A DNA stretch of 28,811 nucleotides, taken from positions 1 through 28,811 of the forward strand of contig JBCDJT010000058.1 of assembly GCA_038747545.1 (NCBI GenBank), written 5' to 3'. The position numbers and the translations under genes were made by a program. The DNA comes from JBCCMF01 sp038747545 (GTDB lineage Bacteria > Bacteroidota > Rhodothermia > Rhodothermales > JBCCMF01). A model generated the notes under the pieces. It was not told the DNA's origin. It searched no databases and saw only the letters and a program-made list of their open reading frames with translations. Positions 1-6,437 of the stretch are shown one piece after another. The first letter of the stretch is position 1. Each line of letters begins with the position of its first letter.

Positions 1-232
1 ATGTTGGTCTATTTGAGATGACGAAGTTCAGTACAACATCTATCTTAGGCGAGTAGCGAGGCTATCACGTCGATTGGTGAAGGGTCAATCCTACGAGCGC
101 TTGTGCGATTTCGGCGCTATCGCCGCATAGACCTGTCCGCAGTATTGACCCTTCACCAATCGACGTGATAGCCTCGCTACTCGCCTAAGATAGATGTTGT
201 ACTGAACTTCGTCATCTCAAATAGACCAACAT
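1..232. repeat. Perfect 89-bp inverted repeat with 54-nt loop
   Basis: Bases 1-89 are the exact reverse complement of bases 144-232, with no mismatch. The loop (90-143) contains a smaller hairpin, CGGCG-CTAT-CGCCG, at 112-125. Neither arm holds a convincing gene. The left arm begins at the very first base of the window, so the true outer boundary is unseen. It could be a fold-back or MITE-like element. A perfect palindrome at a sequence end is also a classic product of template-switching or amplification artefacts. The identity is directly visible; the nature is undecided. Confidence 0.9.
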
Positions 233-489
233 GCCTATCTCTTGCAAGGGATATGTGCTCGATATCTGGCCTGTGGTGTGCTCTGCACACGAGCGGTACA
301 CTGTTTTACAACAGACTTCCCCGTTCCCAAGATGGCACTCCAAGCGCGCCGAGCCCCTTGCCATTCCCTTAACATCGTGACATGATACGTATGCTGTAAA
401 AGTCCCATTTCAACCTTCCCTTTTCCAAATCAACGTGCATGGTGTAGAGTCCCCTCACATTCTCTTTTCCTGACTTCCCGGGGGGGACC
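233..489. other. Intergenic region before the terminase-like cassette
   Basis: About 257 bases without a supported gene on either strand. I see no convincing -35/-10 pair. The segment ends in a G-run (seven G at about 480-486) just before the ATG at 490, which could act as a poor ribosome-binding site. Nothing else is recognisable. Confidence 0.4.
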
Positions 490-771
490 ATGCTTGACAA
501 GCCCAAACGAATCCGCAAACCTGGCTCAATCGACGACGCAAAGCGCGAACTCTGGAGAGCGGTGTGCTGTGCGCGAGCAGTGCTTATCCATACCGAAACG
601 GGTCCTGAACTGACCCTTAGGGCTGTTCATGCGGTTCAGCAAAGCATCAGCGCTTACATCCGCATCCTCGAAGCAGCAGACCTGCACGAACAGGTGCAAG
701 AACTGCAGGCTCGCCTTGATGCCCTCGCCATACAGGCTTCCCAAGGCGCATCGCCAACGCGGAGGACCTGA
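490..771 (+). CDS. Small helical protein upstream of terminase ATPase
   Basis: A 93-residue protein I do not recognise by family. The N-terminus is basic (KPKRIRKPG). The rest looks helical, with a heptad-like stretch around residues 58-80 (LEAADLHEQVQELQARLDAL) that could form a coiled coil. Its stop codon overlaps the start of the next gene (TGATG at 769-773), so the two are probably translationally coupled. Small coiled-coil, DNA-binding proteins directly before a terminase ATPase are often terminase small subunits, so that role is possible by position and size. There is no sequence motif to prove it. The start is the ATG at 490 behind a G-rich stretch. Confidence 0.55.
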   Translation: MLDKPKRIRKPGSIDDAKRELWRAVCCARAVLIHTETGPELTLRAVHAVQQSISAYIRILEAADLHEQVQELQARLDALAIQASQGASPTRRT

Positions 772-1589
772 TGCGACTGCGACACACCATTACTCGCCTC
801 AACAGTGGCGTCTCTCGCCTTGAAGAGACGCTCCGCCCTTTGAAGCGCTGGCCTGATGCTCCGTCTATGATGGCAGCGGCGGGCCTACCGCCTGACCCCT
901 GGCAGCACAGCCTGCTTGTTTCACGCTGGCGCATGGCCCTGCTCCTCTGCACGCGACAGGCGGGCAAGAGCACGGTGACGGCCGCTCTGGGCCTGTATAC
1001 CGCCCTGACTACGCCCGGCGCCCTTGTGTTACTGATCGCCCCAGCGTTGCGCCAGTCCCAAGAGCTTTTTGCCAAGATGGCGCAGATGTATCGCGCCCTG
1101 GAGGGCACCCTACCGGTACGGCGCATGACCGCACTGCAACTTGAGCTGACCAACGACGCTCGTGTGCTGGCGCTCCCCGGCAATGAGAAAACCGTGCGCG
1201 GCTTCTCAGGCGTGGACCTCTTGATCATCGACGAAGCCTCACGGGTAGAGGACACGCTCTACCACAGCCTCAGACCTATGCTGGCGGTCAGTGGCGGGCG
1301 CCTGATCTGCCTGACGACTCCATTTGGCCAGCGCGGCTTTTTCTATGAGGAGTGGAGCGAGGGTGGTGACGGCTGGCACCGCATCGAAGTGCCCGCGACG
1401 GCCTGCCCCCGCATTTCAGAAGCGTTTCTGGCCGAGGAGCGCCGAGCCATGGGTGACCGCTGGTTCAGCCAAGAGTATGGCTGCACCTTCGTCAGTGCCA
1501 CAGGCAGCGTTTTTCGCTCGGAAGACATTGCTGCTGCTTTCACTGACACGGTGATGCCCTTGCACCTCCCCACGTACGGCACCTCGTGA
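771..1589 (+). CDS. Terminase-like large subunit, ATPase part
   Basis: A 272-residue protein matching the N-terminal ATPase domain of phage-type terminase large subunits, the motor that drives DNA packaging. An adenine-binding-type segment (DPWQ) is followed by a variant Walker A (TRQAGKST, about residues 61-68). Then come the family signatures PGNEKTVRGFSG and the Walker B LLIIDEASRVED, followed by a coupling motif in LICLTTPFGQRGFF. It lacks the nuclease half that normal large subunits carry (usually 450-600 residues in all); that half is the next gene. A good GGAGG sequence lies 8 nt before the ATG. The frame ends in two in-frame TGA codons in a row (1587-1592), and the same frame then stays open into the nuclease gene. 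With no portal, capsid or tail genes nearby, it is more likely a stray or domesticated terminase than part of a prophage. The family call is firm; the role is not. Confidence 0.85.
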   Translation: MRLRHTITRLNSGVSRLEETLRPLKRWPDAPSMMAAAGLPPDPWQHSLLVSRWRMALLLCTRQAGKSTVTAALGLYTALTTPGALVLLIAPALRQSQELFAKMAQMYRALEGTLPVRRMTALQLELTNDARVLALPGNEKTVRGFSGVDLLIIDEASRVEDTLYHSLRPMLAVSGGRLICLTTPFGQRGFFYEEWSEGGDGWHRIEVPATACPRISEAFLAEERRAMGDRWFSQEYGCTFVSATGSVFRSEDIAAAFTDTVMPLHLPTYGTS

Positions 1590-1649
1590 TGACCGCCAAC
1601 GCCTTCTCCCTCTTCACGGCCCTGCCCGTGGCTCCTGCCTCCCAACCCA

Positions 1650-2282
1650 ATGCATCAACCACCTAGCCCTTCATACCCACAGCAAAACAGATATGCGCTC
1701 GGCGTAGACCTTGGACGCGAGCATGACTATACGGCGCTCGTGCTTGTGGAAGCCCAAGAGCCTGCAGCGCGTGATGCTCTGGTCAAAGGAACGCCCCACC
1801 TGCTTGTACGTCATGCCGAGCGCTTGCCGCTTGGACTCCCCTACCCAACCATTGCAAGACACATACAGACCTGCCACAGTGCAGCCACTGAGCGTCTTGG
1901 TGCGTCCGTGGCATGCCTGATCGACCGTACCGGCGTTGGGCAGGCGGTGAGCGACCTGCTTGGGCACATTGGCCTCACCCACATTGCCATCACTCTGACA
2001 GGAGGGAATCACGTGCGGTCCACGGCATACGGGTTCACGGTGCCCAAGCCTCATCTTGTTCGACACCTCGCACGACTCCTCGGCACACGTCGCCTCACGG
2101 TCGCCCCGCAGGCAGGCGATATCCATTTACTCCGCCATGAGCTTACGCAGTTTACGGCTAAGATTCATGACCGTACGGCACATGAGCGGTTCGAGGCACG
2201 CGTGGAGCAGGACCATGACGACTTAGTGATTGCCCTTGCTCTAGCCTGTTGGCACCTCGCCAAACACACTCCTACAACTTGA
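1650..2282 (+). CDS. Terminase-like nuclease domain (RNase H fold)
   Basis: A 210-residue protein corresponding to the C-terminal, RNase H-like nuclease half of terminase large subunits, which cuts concatemeric DNA using two metal ions. Visible signatures are the first catalytic strand YALGVDLGREHDYTAL with its aspartate, a central LIDRTGVGQAVSDLL (second acidic position), ITLTGG, and the final EQDHDDLVIALALACWH with paired aspartates. All expected acidic positions are present, so it could be active. It lies 60 nt after the ATPase gene in the same frame and presumably works with it. The start is the ATG at 1650 with a C-rich leader; the frame is open upstream to 1593 but has no better start. 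Confidence 0.8.
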   Translation: MHQPPSPSYPQQNRYALGVDLGREHDYTALVLVEAQEPAARDALVKGTPHLLVRHAERLPLGLPYPTIARHIQTCHSAATERLGASVACLIDRTGVGQAVSDLLGHIGLTHIAITLTGGNHVRSTAYGFTVPKPHLVRHLARLLGTRRLTVAPQAGDIHLLRHELTQFTAKIHDRTAHERFEARVEQDHDDLVIALALACWHLAKHTPTT

Positions 2283-2323
2283 GTCCTTTCTGTTATCCCA
2301 GTCCATTTACCTCAATAACGCCC

Positions 2324-2908
2324 ATGTATGATACCGACTACTTCGTCGCCATGAACTTGGCACTCACAAACGAGCCCAATGCGCTCTGTGTGATCCAACG
2401 CACCCTCGATATGGAATCCGGCAAAGCGCAGTACCATGTGGTTCACCTAGAGCGCTTCGCCCTTGGCACGAGCTATCAGGCCATGGCCGCCCATGCCCAG
2501 CGCCTGATAGCCACAGAACCCTTATCCGGTCGGGCTCGGATTATCGTAGACCAATCCAGAGTGGGCGCGGCAGTGCTGGAGCATTTTGAGCAGGTAACCC
2601 ACCGCCGTACGCATGCTGTACACATCACGACGGAGGCGATAGCGGGGTATGCCAATGGCTATCTCACGGCTCCTCTCAACGACCTGATTGGGCGCTTTCA
2701 GATGCTCCAAGGCGAAGACCGCATTGCGATTGCGGAGAAGCTAGAACTCGCCGCAGAGCTTAAGCGCGAGATGAACAATTTCCGTTACCGACAACCAAGC
2801 GCCGACCTTGACATCTATGAAGCGCTTCGAGCCGGGACCTGTACGGACCTGGTCATGGCGCTTCTGCTGGGTCTATGGACGATTGAGGTATACATGCCCT
2901 TTAGGTAG
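2324..2908 (+). CDS. Degenerate second terminase nuclease-like protein
   Basis: A 194-residue protein resembling the preceding gene over its whole length. It shares an RNase H-type opening (DYFVAMNLALTNEPNALCVI), a middle IIVDQSRVGAAVLEHFEQ, and an ending CTDLVMALLLGLWTIEVY that aligns with HDDLVIALALACWH. The first catalytic aspartate of the family (VDLG) is replaced by asparagine (MNLA), and HDD has become CTD, so one metal site is probably lost. It is likely an inactive paralogue or a structural or regulatory partner. The frame is open further upstream to 2249, overlapping the previous gene. The ATG at 2324 is chosen because homology begins just after it. Confidence 0.6.
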   Translation: MYDTDYFVAMNLALTNEPNALCVIQRTLDMESGKAQYHVVHLERFALGTSYQAMAAHAQRLIATEPLSGRARIIVDQSRVGAAVLEHFEQVTHRRTHAVHITTEAIAGYANGYLTAPLNDLIGRFQMLQGEDRIAIAEKLELAAELKREMNNFRYRQPSADLDIYEALRAGTCTDLVMALLLGLWTIEVYMPFR

Positions 2909-2979
2909 CGTAGGGTTTTGATAATCGGCACACGGCATAGGTGCAAAAACTAGCCCTTCCTGAGCACTATATGGGTGAT

Positions 2980-3025
2980 AGGAGCGCTGTCCACATCCTC
3001 GTTGAGGATCGTGGGCAGCGCTCCT
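2980..3025 (+). repeat. Long stem-loop ahead of DUF932 gene
   Basis: The arms AGGAGCGCTG (2980-2989) and CAGCGCTCCT (3016-3025) pair perfectly. The stem continues inward through CCAC/GTGG and ATCCTC/GAGGAT to a 3-nt loop (GTT). There is only one small internal mismatch on each side, so about 20 base pairs form. No T-run follows, so it is not a standard terminator. It may act as a protein-binding hairpin, a transcript stabiliser or a mobile-element structure. Confidence 0.75.
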
Positions 3026-3067
3026 TGACGTCAAGTCGTTATCACTAATCCTAGTCGAGGTGCTCCT

Positions 3068-4057
3068 ATGCCATCCTCTTCCTACCCCATCCAGCTTCAC
3101 AGTGCGCTGCCCCTGAGCGGTGACGGCGCCACAGCTCCCGCATTGCCATCAGACGAGTCAGCGACTCACGAAGGCCAACCACGACTGCACGGACAGGTAT
3201 TGCCTCCAAGCTCCTCGTTTAACCTCGTCAACCGCGTGACGCACAAAGGGCTCTGGCCGGACTCGCCCATCCGCAAGGAGCAAGCCGTAGCCGATGAGCT
3301 CGGCATGCACTACGCCGTCCAGATCCAAGATGCCGACGGCCACTGGCACCTCGCCTCCTCGAAAGGCCGATTGCTGGCGCCGGATTACCTACTGGTGCCC
3401 AACCATGAGCTCAAATGCATGGCCGAGGAGGTCGCCATTGCGTCGGGCTACGCGTGGCAGCCGCAGCGCGAGTTCTTCGACGGCACGCGCTACCTGTACA
3501 CGATGACCACGAGTGACCTCACCGCGGAGGTGGCTGAGGGCGACACCATCCGGCTAGGCCTCTTGGCCAAGCAGAGCTACGACGGCACGCAGCGTGCTGC
3601 CGTAGAGATGTTTGCCGAGCGCCTGGTGTGTGCCAACCGCATGCGCGTGAAGGACCAGCTCTTCAGCTTTGCCTTCGAACATAGAAATGCGGAGGCCGCG
3701 GAGAACTGGCGCGGTGAGCTCAGGCGGGCGTCCTACCAGCTCCGGCACCTCGGCGTACGCTTCGAGCAGTTTGTGCAGCGCCTGCGCATGCTGCGAGCGG
3801 TGAGCGTCGGACACGACGAGATGCACCGCTTCACCGAAGCCTTGCCCAAGAGCTTCCCGGCCACCACGTATGGCGAAATCCTACGCCGATTCTACAGCGT
3901 TGAGGAGCCGACGGTGTTTGGCCTCCTCAACGCGTGTACGTGGGTCACATGGCATCGGGGCGCGAAGGCCACCATGGAAGACTACCGCCGCAACGAGCAG
4001 CTTGTCGCGCTGCTCACTGGCCCCTTTCACGCACCTGAGACTGAGGGCGCGGCATGA
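3068..4057 (+). CDS. DUF932 (phage/plasmid-like) protein
   Basis: A 329-residue protein that looks like the DUF932 family, proteins of unknown function common on plasmids and phages. Family-like features are the central GLLAKQSYDGTQRAAVEMFAERLVCANRM stretch (about residues 173-198, quoted here in condensed form), where a sensor-like 'S-YDG' is followed by 'RLVCANRM'. A helical region follows that ends in a segment containing LLNACTWVTWHRG. The N-terminal 50 residues are low-complexity and probably disordered. The start ATG at 3068 has a Shine-Dalgarno-like GAGGTG about 6 nt upstream. It overlaps the next gene by 4 bases (ATGA), indicating coupling. Its role is unknown, and it supports a plasmid or mobile origin for the left part of the window. 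Confidence 0.7.
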   Translation: MPSSSYPIQLHSALPLSGDGATAPALPSDESATHEGQPRLHGQVLPPSSSFNLVNRVTHKGLWPDSPIRKEQAVADELGMHYAVQIQDADGHWHLASSKGRLLAPDYLLVPNHELKCMAEEVAIASGYAWQPQREFFDGTRYLYTMTTSDLTAEVAEGDTIRLGLLAKQSYDGTQRAAVEMFAERLVCANRMRVKDQLFSFAFEHRNAEAAENWRGELRRASYQLRHLGVRFEQFVQRLRMLRAVSVGHDEMHRFTEALPKSFPATTYGEILRRFYSVEEPTVFGLLNACTWVTWHRGAKATMEDYRRNEQLVALLTGPFHAPETEGAA

Positions 4058-4293
4058 AACACCTGAAGACCTTGGACATGGTGCACCGCGTCTTGGCAGG
4101 CGGGAAGGTGCTACGGCGCGGCGTGTGTACAGCCTGTGCGGCGTGGCAGGTGGCGCGTGCCCTCAAGCACACGGGCACCTCTCTGCCTGAGGCGCTGGAA
4201 CTCTTTTGCGAAGCCCTTTCCCATGAAAAAAACGGCCTTGACCATGAAGACGAGCAGCAGGCCAAGCGTCCACTGCCGGACTGGATGTACTAA
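4054..4293 (+). CDS. Small unknown protein coupled to DUF932 gene
   Basis: A 79-residue protein of unknown function. The ATG overlaps the stop of the DUF932 gene (ATGA at 4054-4057), which strongly supports a real, coupled gene. It is helical, with two cysteines in a CTAC arrangement near residues 26-29 and an acidic and basic C-terminus ending PLPDWMY. No membrane segment or known motif is visible. It is followed 38 nt later by an intrinsic terminator, so it closes the transcription unit. Confidence 0.6.
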   Translation: MKHLKTLDMVHRVLAGGKVLRRGVCTACAAWQVARALKHTGTSLPEALELFCEALSHEKNGLDHEDEQQAKRPLPDWMY

Positions 4294-4326
4294 CTGTTAA
4301 ACAGTGCACACCATAACCTATGGTGT
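4293..4326. repeat. Two adjacent short palindromes at the gene end
   Basis: ACTGTT-A-AACAGT (4293-4305) begins on the last base of the stop codon. It is followed by ACACCATA-ACC-TATGGTGT (4308-4326). Both are perfect, and they sit directly before the terminator stem. They may form stem-loops in the transcript's tail or be binding sites; function unknown. Confidence 0.55.
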
Positions 4327-4330
4327 ACCC

Positions 4331-4372
4331 AAAGGCGTTCCTGCACTCCTGCGAGGGGCGTCTTTTTTTCTT
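4331..4372 (+). terminator. Intrinsic terminator of the DUF932 unit
   Basis: AAAGGCGTTCCT (4331-4342) pairs with AGGGGCGTCTTT (4354-4365) as 12 pairs including three G-U pairs, across an 11-nt loop. A run of seven T (4363-4369) begins in the stem's last bases. It lies just after the stop at 4293. Confidence 0.6.
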
Positions 4373-4839
4373 ACCAATAACACAACATATATCTGAAGTC
4401 ATTGATACTGAGGCTGGAAGCCGCGGTGCTGAAACCACCTTTCTGCGTCACTTGCCAATACCCAGTCAACAGCTGATTCAAGCGCTGTTTCCAACGCCAC
4501 AGCCATTGATATTCAGGACAAAGAGGAGTTCCCTATAGTCGGCTTTCATCTGACAACGAGGAAGCATAGTGGGACGAGATATGGAAATGGCTTAACTAAC
4601 AGGGTTTATGACACCATAAAGTCATACTGTCGTTTTGAAGGTAGCGTGCGGTCCGAGTTGCCATCCCTCAACCAATTCGGCTATTGACCTCTACTTCACC
4701 TAGGACAATTTCGTATACCAAGCGCAGATACCACGACTAATCAATAGTGCGGAGGCATTTTCGCCAGCGTTTTCACGCTCCAAGTAAGCGTATACCTCTA
4801 ACAGCAACGGATAACGTGACGCCTAAAAGATAGTGGAAG
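4373..4839. other. Intergenic region with no recognisable gene
   Basis: About 470 bases, more AT-rich than the genes around them. I see no coding region, RNA gene or clear repeat. It separates the left accessory region from the convergently read regulator gene. A terminator for the regulator should lie near 4800-4839 on the minus strand, but no clear stem is visible. Confidence 0.4.
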
Positions 4840-6288
4840 CTACGCCTTGATACGGTGTGATTTGATCTTGTTGATCAACGTGGTCCGTGAAATACCCAGC
4901 GCCTCTGCAGCATGAGTTCGGTTACCACCACAGTAGCGCAGCACAGCCGCGATATGCTTTGCCGTGGCCTCTTCTAGCGACATTATGGACTTCTGTGATG
5001 CCGTGAGGTGTGCTGGCAGCTGTTCTACATCTACGGTTTCAGTGTTGAAGATGTAGAGGCTCTCGATCAGGTTTTCAAGCTCCCTGATGTTGCCGGGGAA
5101 TGGGTAAGCCAGCAACCGGGCCCACACATCCTTCGACAAGACCAGTGCGTTCTGGCGCTTGTACTTACGCTGGAGGCGCGTCAGAAAGTGCCCTATCATG
5201 GTCCGGGTCTCCTGCTGGCTGCGGGCAGCAAGGGCTGGAACATGTAGTTCGGCCACGCTCAATCGGTAGAACAGGTCCCACCGGAACTGCTCCGCGACGC
5301 ACATTGCTCGGAGGTTGCGGTGGGTAGCGGCGACAATGCGCACATCGATTGGTTGCGGGGTGCTACTGCCCACGCGTGTCACCTCTTTCTCTTGGAGCAC
5401 CCGCAGCAGCATCTGCTGGAAGTCCTTGGTGGCGTCACCGATTTCATCCAAGAAGACGGTGCCTCCATTCGCCTCTTCAAATAGCCCCGCACGCCCCTCA
5501 GCCAAACCGCCCGTGAATGATCCAGAGGCATATCCGAAGAGCCGGCTCTCTAGTAGTGGCCCCACCCCCATTGCAGAGCAGTTTACCGCGATAAACGGCT
5601 CCTCGCTGCGGCTCGAGCGCCGGTGGATAGTCCGAGCGAGGTGCTCTTTGCCGCTGCCAGACGGGCCGAGAATTAGGCAGGTGGCATGGGGCGCTTCGGC
5701 TACGAGCGCTGCCTGCGCATAGACGGACTCGATCGACGGCGTCAGCAAAACGTCGCTGTCATGTGCAGATGGCTCAGCTGTGCCGGCCTCTCGTATGGAC
5801 AAGCTCAACGGTACGTGCGACTGCGTGATCGTCTCTAACAGCTTTTCAGGCTTGCCTGAGTCGGTATGTAGAGCCCTGCGCAGTTGAAACAGGTGCGAGT
5901 CGAATCCGGCGCCTAGGTGGATAAAGTACCAGGCGATGGCCATGGCTGGTGTCCCAGGCGAGGTGAAGAAATGCAGCTCATCGCCCTCATACTCAAGCAA
6001 GAGCTCCTCGACCTTCGGACGTATCTCAGTGACGCTGATGACGTCTTTGATCCCTAGCAAGCGCGGCTCCACCTCATGTCCATACACTTGCTTCAGCTCA
6101 TGCTGAAGCAGGTTCAGCCTTGAGTCACCATCGGATGCCTTCTTCTGCGAAAGCAGCACGTGACGATCGTATTCCCACAAATGCTTATGCACGCTGGCGT
6201 TCGGGCCGTCGTGGCGCACTTGGGGAGGCGTCACGTCGCGTACGAAGTCGTTGTTTGTGGCAATCCAAGAGAAGAGAATCTTTGCCAT
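4840..6288 (-). CDS. RtcR-like CARF/sigma-54 activator
   Basis: A 482-residue regulator. Residues 1-165 resemble the CARF-type sensor of RtcR (YDRHVLLSQ at 40-48, FFTSPGTPAMAIAWYF at 107-122), a Rossmann-like fold that binds nucleotide or RNA-end ligands. Residues 180-425 are a sigma-54-activating AAA+ domain: Walker A GPSGSGKE (208-215), sigma-54 contact loop GSFTGG (256-261, usual form GAFTGA), Walker B VFLDEIGD (278-285), RWDLFYRL (336-343) and FPGNIREL (397-404). Residues 452-478 form a Fis-type helix-turn-helix (GGNRTHAAEALGISRTTLINK). RtcR normally controls RNA repair genes (rtcAB), and none are present here. Instead it is divergent from the BREX operon, which has a sigma-54 promoter. 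It very probably activates that operon on sensing a ligand. Its own start (ATG at 6288) has no Shine-Dalgarno sequence. Confidence 0.85.
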   Translation of the reverse strand: MAKILFSWIATNNDFVRDVTPPQVRHDGPNASVHKHLWEYDRHVLLSQKKASDGDSRLNLLQHELKQVYGHEVEPRLLGIKDVISVTEIRPKVEELLLEYEGDELHFFTSPGTPAMAIAWYFIHLGAGFDSHLFQLRRALHTDSGKPEKLLETITQSHVPLSLSIREAGTAEPSAHDSDVLLTPSIESVYAQAALVAEAPHATCLILGPSGSGKEHLARTIHRRSSRSEEPFIAVNCSAMGVGPLLESRLFGYASGSFTGGLAEGRAGLFEEANGGTVFLDEIGDATKDFQQMLLRVLQEKEVTRVGSSTPQPIDVRIVAATHRNLRAMCVAEQFRWDLFYRLSVAELHVPALAARSQQETRTMIGHFLTRLQRKYKRQNALVLSKDVWARLLAYPFPGNIRELENLIESLYIFNTETVDVEQLPAHLTASQKSIMSLEEATAKHIAAVLRYCGGNRTHAAEALGISRTTLINKIKSHRIKA

Positions 6289-6304
6289 TTAGATGTTCAA
6301 TTTT

Positions 6305-6331
6305 TTGACACCAAAATATAACTCTTGACAC
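6305..6331 (+). promoter_or_regulatory. Candidate activator sites (two TTGACAC repeats)
   Basis: TTGACAC occurs at 6305-6311 and again at 6325-6331, exactly 20 bp apart, so both lie on nearly the same face of the helix. They sit some 80-105 bp upstream of the predicted sigma-54 transcription start, a normal distance for enhancer sites bound by sigma-54 activators. They are plausible binding sites for the divergent regulator. Each also resembles a -35 box, but neither has a convincing -10 partner. Confidence 0.4.
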
Positions 6332-6382
6332 TATCAGATGCTGTAGTTGCGAAAAATGATCCGTTTTCGGTGGTTCTGGAGA

Positions 6383-6398
6383 TGGCATGGCTCTCGCA
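6383..6398 (+). promoter_or_regulatory. Sigma-54 promoter for the rmuC-BREX operon
   Basis: TGGCATGGCTCTCGCA fits the consensus TGGCACG-N4-TTGCA with the correct spacing and only two mismatches (C to T at the sixth position, T to C in TTGC). The invariant -24 GG and -12 GC are present. Transcription would begin near 6408-6410, giving a leader of about 30 nt before the rmuC ATG at 6438. The neighbouring divergent gene encodes a sigma-54 activator, which makes the match much more credible. Confidence 0.75.
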
Positions 6399-6437
6399 TG
6401 ACAAGTAGGCACATCTTCAATACGACACCCTAGCCCC

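Noticed and set aside
647..1255. Minus-strand open frame of 202 codons at the terminase ATPase
   Set aside because: The plus strand shows clear ATPase motifs; the minus product has none.
2980..3025. Hairpin as a terminator
   Set aside because: No T-run follows on either strand.
4320..4538. Open frame of 72 codons downstream of the DUF932 unit
   Set aside because: It starts inside the palindrome and runs through the intrinsic terminator. It has no leader signal and non-protein-like composition.
6305..6330. TTGACA motifs as sigma-70 -35 boxes
   Set aside because: No good -10 box at 16-18 bp downstream of either copy; the sigma-54 site explains the operon better.
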